In this document: positions 1 to 8,191 of the stretch, piece after piece
How the letters are laid out: each line of letters starts with the position of its first letter
How positions within the stretch are numbered: position 1 is the stretch's first letter
DNA from: UBA2970 sp965221075
GTDB lineage: Bacteria; Verrucomicrobiota; Verrucomicrobiia; Limisphaerales; AAA164-E04
DNA: 64,000 bases
Assembly (NCBI GenBank): GCA_965221075.1
Contig: OZ244865.1
Coordinates: 248,001 to 312,000, forward strand
Direction: 5' to 3'
The notes under the pieces: generated by a model
Told to the model about the DNA's origin: nothing
Database searches by the model: none
The model's input: the letters and a program-made list of their open reading frames with translations, nothing else
Program-made: the position numbers and the translations under genes

Positions 1-633
1 CCGGAGGATGATGCCGATGTCCTCGTACTCCACCGTGTTGATCTGCTGGCCGGTGTTGCTGATCTGGGTGTTGCGGATGAAGGGGACCTCCTGCCCCACG
101 GTGATGATCGCCTCCTGGTTGTTGCGGGCCAGGATCGAGGGCCGGGAGAGCACCTCGAAGTTCCCCGCCTCCTTCATGGCCCGTGCGGTCAGGGAGAAGT
201 CGCTGTCGAGCAGGCGGTAGAAGCCCCCCTGGGTCTGCAGGGCCGAGCCGAAGACGGTCTCGATGGTGGAGGCGGCCCCGCCTCCGTCGGCGTTGATCTG
301 GATCGAGCCCTCGATTCCCACGTCGAGGTTGTCCCGGTGGGTCACCTCCACGAAGACCACCTTGATCAGGACCTGGGGCTTGGGACGGTCCAGCTTCTGG
401 ATCACCTGGTCGATGTGGAGGTTGGTCTCCTCGTCGGTGATGATGATCAGCGAGCGGGTCTCGGGATCGATCTCCACCAGGGCGTCGCCCAGCATGGTGT
501 TGTTGAAGTAGTCGCGGGCGCCGGTGGCGGTCGCGCCGCCGAAGCCCCGGGTGACCCCCTGTCCCAGGAGGGAGGGGGCGAGGATCAGTCCGGCGGCGAG
601 CAGGCCGAGGACGGCCCTGTTCCTGGGGTGCAT
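1..633 (-). CDS. gspD: GspD secretin, C-terminal (channel) half, partial
   Basis: Runs off the left edge of the window; 211 codons are visible from ATG at 633. The protein opens with a hydrophobic signal peptide (residues about 8-24). A half N-domain follows (strands around VEIDPETRSLIIITDEET), then the start of the secretin channel domain, shown by VLIKVVFVEV, VLSRPSILARNNQEA and VGQEVPF, which are typical of GspD/PilQ. It would form the outer-membrane gate of a type II secretion system. The start lies 4 nt after the stop of the preceding ORF, so the two are probably translationally coupled. Oddly, the amino-terminal N-domains are on that separate ORF (638-2083). The family assignment is firm; the true C-terminus is outside the window. 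Confidence 0.9.
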   Translation of the reverse strand, partial: MHPRNRAVLGLLAAGLILAPSLLGQGVTRGFGGATATGARDYFNNTMLGDALVEIDPETRSLIIITDEETNLHIDQVIQKLDRPKPQVLIKVVFVEVTHRDNLDVGIEGSIQINADGGGAASTIETVFGSALQTQGGFYRLLDSDFSLTARAMKEAGNFEVLSRPSILARNNQEAIITVGQEVPFIRNTQISNTGQQINTVEYEDIGIILR

Positions 634-637
634 GCTC

Positions 638-2083
638 CTACTGTCCCAGGCCGCCGATGGTCTGGGGGTTGATGGTGCGGTTGTTGAGGGGGTTGTTCTG
701 CTGGTTGTTGCCGCGGGTGGCGGCCCGGGAGGCGCCGCTGAGCCGGTCCTCGAACATCCCCCGCAGGATCTCCGCCACGTTGTCCACGTCGGCATGCTCC
801 AGGGAGTAGACGTACACCTTCTGCCTGCGGGAGGAGTCCGAGTCGAGACGGCCCACCATCTGCCCGATCTGGGGCATCAGGGTGCTGGCCGCGATCACGA
901 TCACCGCGTTGGTCCGGGGATCGGCCACCGCCACCACCCGCTCCTGCTGCTGCAGCCGGCTGTTCTGGCTGCCCTGGCCCTGCTGGCCGCCTCCCCGCTG
1001 TCCGTCCCCGCCGCCAGTGGGGCCTCCCCGGCCAAAGAGGAAGCCGGGGCCGAAGCGGCCCCCGAAGCGGTTGCCGACGCTGGCCTGCTCGGCCTGGTCG
1101 TCGAAGAGGCTGGTGATCAGCTGGGCGGTCTCCTGGGCGTCGGCGTGCTCCAGGGCGAAGACCTGGATCTCGGTGATGTCGTCGACGTTGCGGTCGATCT
1201 CCTCGATCACCTGGTCGATGATGGGGATGTACTCCTCGGGGGCGGTCACCACCAGGGAGTTGGTCCGCTCGTCGGCCTCGGCCTCGACATGGAGGGCCGC
1301 CTGGCGGGCCTGGCTCTCGCCATCCTGGCGCTCCTCGCCGCCTCCCCTGTCGCCCCCCCTGGAGAATCCGAAGGGGAAGCCGCCGCGGGAGGAGCGTCCC
1401 CGATCGCTGGTCCTGGGCTGCTCGAAGATGTCCTCGATCACGTCCTCCAGCTCGCCGGCCTCGGCGTACTGCAGGGCGTAGACCTTCACGGTGGAGATCC
1501 CGGAAATGGAGGTGTCCAGCGCCATGACGATCCGGGCGAAGCGGTTGATGCTGGCCTGCCGGTCGGTGATCACGATGGCGTTGCTGCTCTGGTCGGCGGT
1601 CAGGGTCGCCTCGTCGGGCAGCAGGGGCTCGAGGCTCTCGATCAGCTCGACCGCGTCGGCGTAGCGCACCGGGATGATCTGGGTGACCATCTGGTCGTCG
1701 CTGGGGATCAGGGCGGGATCGGCGCCCTTGCGCACCGGCAGGCTGTGCTTGTGGGCTTCGTCCTGGTCCACGATCTTGAGGATGCGGCCGCTGCGCACCG
1801 CGGCGTAGCCCTTGTCGGCCAGGACGGTGTCCAGCAGGGCCACCGCGTCGTCGCTGGAGATGGGCTTCTGGCTCCAGGCGGTGATCTCGCCCTCCACCTC
1901 GGCCTCCAGCACGATGATGAAGCCGGCCGCCTCGCTCAGGTAGTCCAGGACCGTCTCGATCGGCGCGCCCCGGAAGTTGAAGGTCAGGGAGTCCTCCGCC
2001 TGCTGGGCGGAGAGGGGGGAGATAAGGCACAGGCAGAGCGCCAGGTGGCGCCGCAACGGGCCTAGGCTAGCGGCAGTATTCAT
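638..2083 (-). CDS. gspD: GspD secretin, N-terminal periplasmic domains only
   Basis: 481 residues with an N-terminal signal peptide (ends near SPLSAQQ). An N0/STN-like domain follows (residues about 30-110), then repeated secretin N-domains, each with an IIPVRYADA- or VFALEHADA-type first half and an NAIVITD- or NSLVVTA-type second half. Long Gly/Arg/Gln-rich linkers interrupt the second and third domains. The last repeat has only its first half (VYVYSLEHADVDNVAEIL) and then an Asn/Gln-rich tail to the stop; the matching second half is on the next ORF (1-633). The family normally has all of this plus the channel in one protein of 600-750 residues. It should line the periplasmic vestibule of the T2SS gate. 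It could be read as a frameshifted gspD, but the downstream ORF has its own signal peptide, which argues for genuine fission. Confidence 0.88.
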   Translation of the reverse strand: MNTAASLGPLRRHLALCLCLISPLSAQQAEDSLTFNFRGAPIETVLDYLSEAAGFIIVLEAEVEGEITAWSQKPISSDDAVALLDTVLADKGYAAVRSGRILKIVDQDEAHKHSLPVRKGADPALIPSDDQMVTQIIPVRYADAVELIESLEPLLPDEATLTADQSSNAIVITDRQASINRFARIVMALDTSISGISTVKVYALQYAEAGELEDVIEDIFEQPRTSDRGRSSRGGFPFGFSRGGDRGGGEERQDGESQARQAALHVEAEADERTNSLVVTAPEEYIPIIDQVIEEIDRNVDDITEIQVFALEHADAQETAQLITSLFDDQAEQASVGNRFGGRFGPGFLFGRGGPTGGGDGQRGGGQQGQGSQNSRLQQQERVVAVADPRTNAVIVIAASTLMPQIGQMVGRLDSDSSRRQKVYVYSLEHADVDNVAEILRGMFEDRLSGASRAATRGNNQQNNPLNNRTINPQTIGGLGQ

Positions 2084-2086
2084 CGA

Positions 2087-3355
2087 TCATTCCTCTTCCT
2101 GTCTTCTACGCTCCATCATTCTCAGGATCAAGTCGGACTGGCTGGAGAGCTCATCGAGTTCCTCATCTGAAAGGAAGCCCTCCAGCAGGCTCGACGCACC
2201 CTCCAGCAGGCTCGACGTATTTTCCATGCGTTCATTTGCTAGATCCAGCAACCTCTGCTGCCGCTCCATCCTTTCCATCCCCCTGCCCTTCTCTCCGATG
2301 CGTTCATTTGCTGGATCCAGCAACCTCCGGTTCGGATCGGGCTGGCCGGAACCGGAGGCTTCCTCCCGTACTACGCCCCCGCCCGGACGGGACGCCCGGG
2401 AAAAGGAAGCGCGTCGGCCCGGAGACCAGTCCTCCTCCTCCCGGCGCGACATCCCGTCTCCCACCTTCAGGACCAGGAACTCCTCCTCGCGCGCCAGGGT
2501 CACCTGCTCCAGGGCGATCTCCGAGAGGGTGTAGCCGCCGATCCGATCTCCGGGCCGGAGCACGCCTCCCAGGGACCGGTCCGATCCCTTGAAGAAGGCC
2601 AGGAGGGTCTCATCGTCCAGCAGAGTGCCCACCAGGGTGAACCAGTCCGGATCCCTGGGGGGAGGCGGCTCCGGCTCGGGTTCCGGCTCCGGCTCGGGTT
2701 CGGGTTCGGGGCGGGCGGGCTCCCCGCGCTGGGAGTCGAAGATGTTGTTCTCGTAGATCGCCGCGAAGGTATCCCGCACCTCGTCGGGCGAGGCGATCTG
2801 CGCGGGTGTGGTCCGGTGGGGCGGCCTCTCCTCCCCGAGCAGCTGCAGGGCGCTGAAGCGGAGGTTCAGCCTTAGGCGGTCGCCACGGTCGCCGAGCGAT
2901 TCCAGGTCGATCCTCTCGGCGCGGAAGGGGAGGGGATCGGTGTGGAGCAGGTGGAGCAGGCGCAGCAGGCTCTCGGGGCCGCCCTGGGCGTCGGCGGTGC
3001 ATTCGTAGATGCGGTGGATGTCGTCCCCCTGCCGCCACTGGGAGGAGGAGAGGGAGAAGTCGATCCCGCTGCGGGATCGCCAGCGGCTGGCGGCCCTGAG
3101 CACCAGCCCCTCGGCCTCGGAGGCGTCTGAGGGCAGCGAGCGCTCCTGGATCGCGTGCCAGCCCTCGCCGATCCGCTCCTCCCGCTCCAGGAGAGCCTCT
3201 CCGGCCTCCACCTTCAGGCGCAGCTGGGCGATCCGCTCCGAGCGCGCCGACCACAGGCCGGCAAGGGGGCCGAGGATCGCCTGGTCGGCCAGGAGGACGC
3301 CGACCGTGGCGACGGCCATGACGGCCAGGAGGCGCTTTCTCCGGACGGGGTTCAT
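2087..3355 (-). CDS. T2SS inner-membrane protein, GspM-like with GspC/PilP-like domain
   Basis: 422 residues from ATG 3355, which overlaps the upstream stop as ATGA. One transmembrane helix lies near residues 8-28, then a periplasmic GspM/PilO-like coiled segment to about 190. After it come a Pro/Glu dipeptide spacer and a compact domain (DPDWFTLVGTLL to EEFLVLKVGDG) that resembles the HR domain of GspC/PilP, which contacts the secretin. The C-terminal 100 residues are charged and low-complexity, containing a duplicated SSLLEG segment. It sits immediately before the gspD pair. Combining M-like and C-like parts in one protein would explain why no separate gspC is visible here. The domain assignments are by resemblance and would need a profile search. 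Confidence 0.68.
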   Translation of the reverse strand: MNPVRRKRLLAVMAVATVGVLLADQAILGPLAGLWSARSERIAQLRLKVEAGEALLEREERIGEGWHAIQERSLPSDASEAEGLVLRAASRWRSRSGIDFSLSSSQWRQGDDIHRIYECTADAQGGPESLLRLLHLLHTDPLPFRAERIDLESLGDRGDRLRLNLRFSALQLLGEERPPHRTTPAQIASPDEVRDTFAAIYENNIFDSQRGEPARPEPEPEPEPEPEPEPPPPRDPDWFTLVGTLLDDETLLAFFKGSDRSLGGVLRPGDRIGGYTLSEIALEQVTLAREEEFLVLKVGDGMSRREEEDWSPGRRASFSRASRPGGGVVREEASGSGQPDPNRRLLDPANERIGEKGRGMERMERQQRLLDLANERMENTSSLLEGASSLLEGFLSDEELDELSSQSDLILRMMERRRQEEE

Positions 3356-4707
3356 GGCCGGGGGGAGGGGATCCAGTCGAAACCGAATGCGGCCTCGGTC
3401 GTGCTCCCTTCGGCCTCGCGGATCCTGCCTCCGGGGCTGAAGTTTCCGATCTCGGGCCGCTTCCGCAGACGGTCCCCCAGGTCCAGGAAGGTGTCCCAGT
3501 CGCGGGCGCTGGCTTCGCTCTCCACCCGGGCGTCCGCCTCGATCTCGAGGGATCGGGCCCAGAGGCTCCCCTGGCGGGGGAACTCCGAGGAGAGCAGATC
3601 GAGGATCTCCAGGCTGCGCGGGCGGTCGCTGTTCCAGGGGCGGAACTGGCGGATCCGGTCCTGGCGGGTCTCCAGCTCCGCCACCTTCTCCTCCATGGCG
3701 TTCCACCGCCGCTCCAGCGACCCCAGCCGCCAGCCCTGGATCAGGAAGGCCAGCAGGGCGAGCGAGGCCGCCGCGGCGACGCCGCCCCCCACCCAGGCGT
3801 TGCGGCGCGAGCGGGTCTTCTCGAGAAGCCACTCCAGGGGGCTCCTCCGGGGGGGAAGGAACTCCAGGGGGGATTCCTGCCGCTGGAGGAATCCGGAGAG
3901 CGAGGCCTTCAGGGCGGGATGCTCCCCGGGGATCCGCTCCGCGGCCAGGCCCATGCCCCGCAGCCCCTCCTCCAGACGGTCCAGCGCCTCCGGGTCCAGG
4001 TCCGGGCTGTGGTGCACCGTGGCCCGGGAGAGCCTGCCGCGCAGCTCCGGGGAGAGCTGGCCCAGGGTGATGCGGATCTCCCGGGCCAGGCCGCCGGTGT
4101 CCTCCAGGGAGCGGAACAGGGCGTGGCCCCCCTCGCCAACCACCTGGCAGTCGGCCCTCCCTGGCCGCAGCTGCAGGACCAGCTCGGTCCCCTCCGGGAG
4201 GGAGGGGGGAGCCAGCCCCGGGACCAGGCTGGCCGGGATCAGGCCGGCGTGGCGGAGCAGCTCCTCTATCCTCCGGCGCAGGTCCACGGGCAGGGCGAAG
4301 AGGGCTCCCCGGCGGGCCCCTCCGGCGCCGGTCCAGGGCTCCCAGGCCAGGCAGAGGCTTCCGGCGGGGTAGGGCAGCTCGCTTTCGGCCTGGATCTCCA
4401 GAAAGCTGTCGAGATCCTCCCCCGAGAGGTCGGGGACCTCCAGGGGCAGGCTCATGGCCAGTCGGGGCGGAAAGGAGAGCAGGCACCGCCGCTCCCGGAT
4501 CTCCTCCCGGTCCAGGAACCGGCGGATCTCCCGTCCCCCTTCTTCGGGATCCCCCTGGAGGGGATCCTGCGAGAGGGTGGCCGAGGCGGAATGCAGCCAC
4601 TTGACGCCGCCGTTGCTGCGGGCCGCCGCCAGCGCGTGGAGGCTGGGACCGTGCAGCGAGAGCCCGAGGAGGGAGCGCACGGGCCTGGGTCCGAAGGGGT
4701 TCACCAT
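3352..4707 (-). CDS. gspL: T2SS assembly-platform protein, GspL / PilM-PilN-like
   Basis: 451 residues. Residues 1-300 look like the actin-like cytoplasmic domain of GspL/PilM, with short segments such as SLPLEVPDLSGEDLDSFLE. A single transmembrane helix follows near 310-330 (GGGVAAAASLALLAFLIQGW), then a PilN-like coiled coil and a ferredoxin-like periplasmic domain. GspL ties the GspE ATPase to the inner-membrane platform with GspM. The start overlaps the gspK stop by 7 nt and the stop overlaps the next start (ATGA), so it is in one operon with both. Position in the operon and topology carry the call; sequence conservation in this family is low. Confidence 0.72.
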   Translation of the reverse strand: MVNPFGPRPVRSLLGLSLHGPSLHALAAARSNGGVKWLHSASATLSQDPLQGDPEEGGREIRRFLDREEIRERRCLLSFPPRLAMSLPLEVPDLSGEDLDSFLEIQAESELPYPAGSLCLAWEPWTGAGGARRGALFALPVDLRRRIEELLRHAGLIPASLVPGLAPPSLPEGTELVLQLRPGRADCQVVGEGGHALFRSLEDTGGLAREIRITLGQLSPELRGRLSRATVHHSPDLDPEALDRLEEGLRGMGLAAERIPGEHPALKASLSGFLQRQESPLEFLPPRRSPLEWLLEKTRSRRNAWVGGGVAAAASLALLAFLIQGWRLGSLERRWNAMEEKVAELETRQDRIRQFRPWNSDRPRSLEILDLLSSEFPRQGSLWARSLEIEADARVESEASARDWDTFLDLGDRLRKRPEIGNFSPGGRIREAEGSTTEAAFGFDWIPSPRP

Positions 4708-6089
4708 GCGCTCCTCCCGCTGGCTACGCGTTCGGACAGCTCCGCCCGTGGGCCCGTTCCCAGGGCCCAGCCGGCCCGGGGCAGGGCGGCGCGTGAGAGG
4801 ATCCGGGGCTCGTCCCCCGAGGTTTCGACCACGAAGCGGACCCGGCGGTAGCCCCTGCCGTGCCGGCCGGTGGCCGCGATGTCGATGCGGTAGAGCGTGG
4901 TGGATCCCGCCATGTACCGGAGGTCCTCCTCCTCCGGCCCCTCCAGCTCCAGGTTTTCCTGTTCCATCGCCAAGCCCTCCTCGCCATCAAGGTCGAGGAG
5001 CCAGGCCAGGGAGGGGGAGCCGGGCGGCTTGCTTTCTCTATGGGTCACCAGGACCGCGGCCCCCTCCGGGCCGAACCAGGGCAGGCAGGCCAGCACCTCT
5101 TCGGAGGCGGTGTTGAGGTTGACTGGGGAGACCGAGTCCCCGTCCTCACCGGGACCGGCCTTCAGGCGGTTCTCGATCTGGGCGAATTCCTCGGGAGTCA
5201 TGTCCCCCGAGAAGATGTAGTTCCGCATAATAAAGAATACCAAGGGGCTCACGCCGACGTCGTCGCTGTCCGGAATGTCGAAGTCCGAGGCGCGTTCCTC
5301 TCCGAAGGTTTCCTTCAGGAGCTCCTCCAGCTCCCCGTCCTCGCCGTTGATGTCGATCCTGTCGTCGTCGGCCGGGGCGGCGTGGACGGTCACGTGCTCC
5401 AGGATTCCCGGCCTGAGCTCGCCGTCGCCGTCGTCGGGAGGCCAGGAGAGGTCCCCGTCGTCCTCGTTGGGATCGAGCAGCCCGTTGCGGTTGTAGTCCT
5501 CGCCATCCAGCAGGTAGGGGTCGGCCCCCTCCAGCAGCCGCAGCTCCTCGATCGAGTCGAAGGGGGCGTTCTTGGCCGGATAGGGCGGATCCCTCTGCAG
5601 GTAGGTCCGGGACTCGGCCCCGTTCTCCTCCGGCTCGTCGTCCTCGTCGCGCCAGTCGACGATCGCCGCGGCCAGCTGGGGGGTCATGCCGGGGAGCGCC
5701 TCCAGCATCTCCAGGGTGGCGGTGTTGATGTTCAGGCGCGCCAGCTCGTCCTGCAGCCCGAAGGCGGGACGGTCGGTGTAGGCCGGGATCGAGGCGCGTC
5801 CCAGGAACCAGAAGGTGGAGTCCCCCAGCTCCACCGGTCCCGACTGGCGCTCCTCGAGCACGGGGAGGGCTCCCTGGTGCTCCTGATCCTTGATCAGGCG
5901 GATGGCGTAGCGAAGTCCTGCGTCGATGGCCTGCTCCGCCTGCCATGCGGCGGTGCGCGCCTCGGCGGCCCGCAGCTCGAGCACCGAGGCGTGCCCGTAG
6001 AGCAGGGCCACGGCGATCAGGCCGAGGGTGATCCACAGCACCAGGATCAGGATCGATCCTTGCCGCTGCCGAGGGGACCGGGGTCTCAC
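4701..6089 (-). CDS. gspK: T2SS minor pseudopilin GspK
   Basis: 462 residues from GTG 6089, with GGAGGAGG upstream and a GTGA overlap with gspJ. After a short basic leader the protein has the class III-like signal GSILILVLWITLGLIAVALL, in which Gly-Ser replaces the usual Gly-Phe seen for K subunits. Two helix-hairpin-helix-like motifs typical of GspK follow (LNINTATLEMLEALPGM and VNLNTASEEVLACLPWF). Acidic stretches with repeated Asp/Glu (around DPNEDDGDLS and DINGEDGELE) may bind calcium. GspK caps the pseudopilus tip with I and J and controls its length. The length is large for the family (about 330 usual), owing to the acidic insertions. The family call is secure. Confidence 0.9.
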   Translation of the reverse strand: MRPRSPRQRQGSILILVLWITLGLIAVALLYGHASVLELRAAEARTAAWQAEQAIDAGLRYAIRLIKDQEHQGALPVLEERQSGPVELGDSTFWFLGRASIPAYTDRPAFGLQDELARLNINTATLEMLEALPGMTPQLAAAIVDWRDEDDEPEENGAESRTYLQRDPPYPAKNAPFDSIEELRLLEGADPYLLDGEDYNRNGLLDPNEDDGDLSWPPDDGDGELRPGILEHVTVHAAPADDDRIDINGEDGELEELLKETFGEERASDFDIPDSDDVGVSPLVFFIMRNYIFSGDMTPEEFAQIENRLKAGPGEDGDSVSPVNLNTASEEVLACLPWFGPEGAAVLVTHRESKPPGSPSLAWLLDLDGEEGLAMEQENLELEGPEEEDLRYMAGSTTLYRIDIAATGRHGRGYRRVRFVVETSGDEPRILSRAALPRAGWALGTGPRAELSERVASGRSAW

Positions 6090-6847
6090 CGGTTCCCTCC
6101 TCCTCCGGGCCCGCCGCCGCCTCCCCCGCCGGGGGATCCCTCCTCGCCTTCCCGGGCTTCCTCCTCTTCCTGCTCCCCGGCCCCCTCCGCCAGGGGATCG
6201 ATCCGCAGGGGGACCAGCCGGGTGAGGATGCGGGGCCGGTCCTCGGGCTCGCCGGGCAGGGGGAGGAACTCCATGCGGATCCGGACCCAGCGCGGGATGG
6301 CCCTCTCCTGCTGCAGTTCCGAATCCCAGGTCCCGGTCCACAGCTGGCCGTCGTGGAACTCGAAGCCCAGTCCCGCCAGTCCCGGGGCCAGCCGCTCCTC
6401 CTCGGGCAGGGGCGGAACCTCGCTGTAGACGTCGCGCAGGGTGGCCCGGACCAGATCCATGCCCGGGGCGCCGGGATCCTCGGGGGGCGCCAGGTAGTAC
6501 TCCACCTGGAGGATGTCGGACCAGGCCTCGGACCGCTCCAGCGTTCCGGTGCGGGTCTGGAACAGGATCCGGGAGGAGGGCGCGGCGCCCATGCCGGGCT
6601 CCGGCTCGCAGAGGAAGCGGCTGGAGAGGCGCTCGCTGAAGATGGTCCCGGCCAGATCGCGGCGCAGCAGCTCAAGCGCCTGCTGGCGGGGGCGCTCCCG
6701 ATCGCTCCGGCGGGCCTCCGACTCCCTCAGGCGCAGCGCCGCGTAGAACGCCGAGTTGAGGGCCGCCAGCACCACCGAGAGGGCCAGGGTGGCCAGGAGC
6801 AGCTCCAGCAGGGTGAAGCCGGAGCGGTGGCGGGAGCCGCGGCTCAT
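6086..6847 (-). CDS. gspJ: T2SS minor pseudopilin GspJ
   Basis: 253 residues from ATG 6847, overlapping the gspI stop (ATGA). A prepilin leader and cleavage site HRSGFTLLELLLATLALSV is cut after Gly before Phe, followed by the hydrophobic N-terminal helix and a beta-rich body. The C-terminus is a low-complexity Glu-rich then Gly-rich tail. It should join GspI and GspK in the pseudopilus tip. GspI, H and G precede it in the conventional order. The Gly-rich tail is unusual but is kept in frame up to the overlap with gspK. Confidence 0.87.
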   Translation of the reverse strand: MSRGSRHRSGFTLLELLLATLALSVVLAALNSAFYAALRLRESEARRSDRERPRQQALELLRRDLAGTIFSERLSSRFLCEPEPGMGAAPSSRILFQTRTGTLERSEAWSDILQVEYYLAPPEDPGAPGMDLVRATLRDVYSEVPPLPEEERLAPGLAGLGFEFHDGQLWTGTWDSELQQERAIPRWVRIRMEFLPLPGEPEDRPRILTRLVPLRIDPLAEGAGEQEEEEAREGEEGSPGGGGGGGPGGGGNR

Positions 6848-7251
6848 GACTCGGGCTCCTCCAGCAGGGTGGACAGGGCGACGGAGCGCTCCCGGCCCTG
6901 GACCGTGAAGTGCACCCGCACGGTGACCTCCGTCAGGGGCTCCACCGTGTCGTCGTGGTCCCACAGGCGGCGATCCAGCTCCCAGCGGTAGGACTCCATC
7001 CCGGGCTCCAGGAAGGTCCCGGAGGCGGGGTGGTCGACCCACAGATCGTCGATCTGGATCTCGTTGAGCAGGTTGTCGGCCAGGCGGCCCGCCTCGTCGG
7101 TGCGCTGGGCCACCGCCGAGGCCCGGCCCGCCAGCGCGATGCCGTGCATCGCCGCCGGGAGCACGATGGCCATGAAGAGCATCGCGGCCAGCACTTCGGC
7201 GAAGGTGAAGCCCCTCCGGCGCGCCCTGCTACCAGGACTCCTGGCTCTCAT
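6844..7251 (-). CDS. gspI: T2SS minor pseudopilin GspI
   Basis: 135 residues. The basic leader ends in the prepilin peptidase site RRRGFTFAEVLAAMLFMAIV; the rest is a short pseudopilin body of the size usual for GspI (about 120-130). The start at 7251 overlaps the end of gspH by 23 nt. GspI nucleates the tip complex with J and K. H and J are its direct neighbours, which supports calling it I rather than another minor pseudopilin. Confidence 0.85.
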   Translation of the reverse strand: MRARSPGSRARRRGFTFAEVLAAMLFMAIVLPAAMHGIALAGRASAVAQRTDEAGRLADNLLNEIQIDDLWVDHPASGTFLEPGMESYRWELDRRLWDHDDTVEPLTEVTVRVHFTVQGRERSVALSTLLEEPES

Positions 7252-7774
7252 GGCTGTCGGGATCCTCCACCTGGTACCTGAGCCTCCAGGGGGAGAGGGC
7301 GATGCGCGTGCGGCCTTCCCGCCCGTCGCTCAGGACCACCGCTCCGATGCTGCCCAGCCCGACCGAGCCGTCGGGAAGGAAGCGGATCTCGGGGGCCGCA
7401 TTGGGCAGGAAGAGTCCGGCGTGGGAGGGCAGGGGCTCGGTCTCCAGCGAGATGCCGCTGCGGAGCCGGTAGCGGATGTGGTTGGCCCGGTTGGTGGGCC
7501 AGGCGAAGGCGGGGCGCAGCCCGTACTCCCCCTCCTCCTCGGCGAGCCACAGGGTCATGGGGATCCCCTCGCTGACGGCCTGGGCGGCGCCGTGGCGGGT
7601 CAGGGCCATCAGCCGCCGGGTCTCCTCCCCGAGGGTCCTTCCGGCGAAGAAGTTCGAGAGGGAGGGCGCGGCCACCCCCAGCGCCGCGGCCAGCACCGCC
7701 ATCACCAGGATCAGCTCCAGCAGGGTGAAGCCCGCTTCAGCCCCCCTGGCTCCAGTTGACGATGTCGTCCTCAT
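7229..7774 (-). CDS. gspH: T2SS minor pseudopilin GspH
   Basis: 181 residues with leader and cleavage motif AGFTLLELILVMAVLAAALG, then a beta-rich domain ending in WRLRYQVEDPD. This matches GspH/FimT-type pseudopilins in length and in its place between gspG and gspI. The annotated ATG at 7774 overlaps the end of gspG by 38 nt, which is long even for this compact operon, so an internal start giving a shorter leader is possible. Its likely role is linking the tip complex to the GspG rod. Confidence 0.83.
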   Translation of the reverse strand: MRTTSSTGARGAEAGFTLLELILVMAVLAAALGVAAPSLSNFFAGRTLGEETRRLMALTRHGAAQAVSEGIPMTLWLAEEEGEYGLRPAFAWPTNRANHIRYRLRSGISLETEPLPSHAGLFLPNAAPEIRFLPDGSVGLGSIGAVVLSDGREGRTRIALSPWRLRYQVEDPDSHESQESW

Positions 7775-8186
7775 TGCCCGCCTGCCCGTCGGGCCCGGGC
7801 GAGCTCAGGTCGTAGCTCCCCTGGTTGTTCTTGCCCGGATAGACGTAGATGTAGGGGTTGTCCCAGGGATCCAGCGGGACCCCCTTCTTGATGTAGGGCC
7901 CCCTCCAGTCGGGCGAGCCGCTGGGCTGGGCGACCAGCGCCTCCAGCCCGCTGGGGCCCCCCGCCGGGTAGAAGCCGTTGTCCACCTCGAAGGAGTCCAG
8001 CGCCGTCTCCAGGGCCGCGATCTCCGACTGGGCGGCCGTCACCCGGGCCTGCTTGGAGCGGCCGGCGAACTTGGGGACCACCACCGCGGCCAGGGCCGCG
8101 AGGATCACCAGGACCAGCAGCATCTCCACCAGGGTGAAGCCCCGGGCCTGGCGGGCCCTCCGGTTCCCTTCCTTGCCGATTCTCAT
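7737..8186 (-). CDS. gspG: T2SS major pseudopilin GspG
   Basis: 149 residues from ATG 8186. The leader of about 16 residues ends in RGFTLVEMLLVLVILAALAA, the classic type IV prepilin/GspG site with Glu at +5. The C-terminal half has the conserved major-pseudopilin features: DNGFYP, the PYIKKGVPLDPWDNPYIYVYPG block, and an acidic loop (GPDGQAGNEDDI) that binds calcium in known GspG proteins. It polymerises into the pseudopilus that pushes substrates through the secretin. It lies between gspF (5 nt gap) and gspH. Confidence 0.94.
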   Translation of the reverse strand: MRIGKEGNRRARQARGFTLVEMLLVLVILAALAAVVVPKFAGRSKQARVTAAQSEIAALETALDSFEVDNGFYPAGGPSGLEALVAQPSGSPDWRGPYIKKGVPLDPWDNPYIYVYPGKNNQGSYDLSSPGPDGQAGNEDDIVNWSQGG

Positions 8187-8191
8187 GCTCT

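Noticed and set aside
585..2065. Long ORFs antisense to gspD and the rest of the gsp operon
   Set aside because: GC-rich codon bias keeps antisense frames open; their translations are low-complexity and match no family, while the minus-strand frames show clear T2SS domains.
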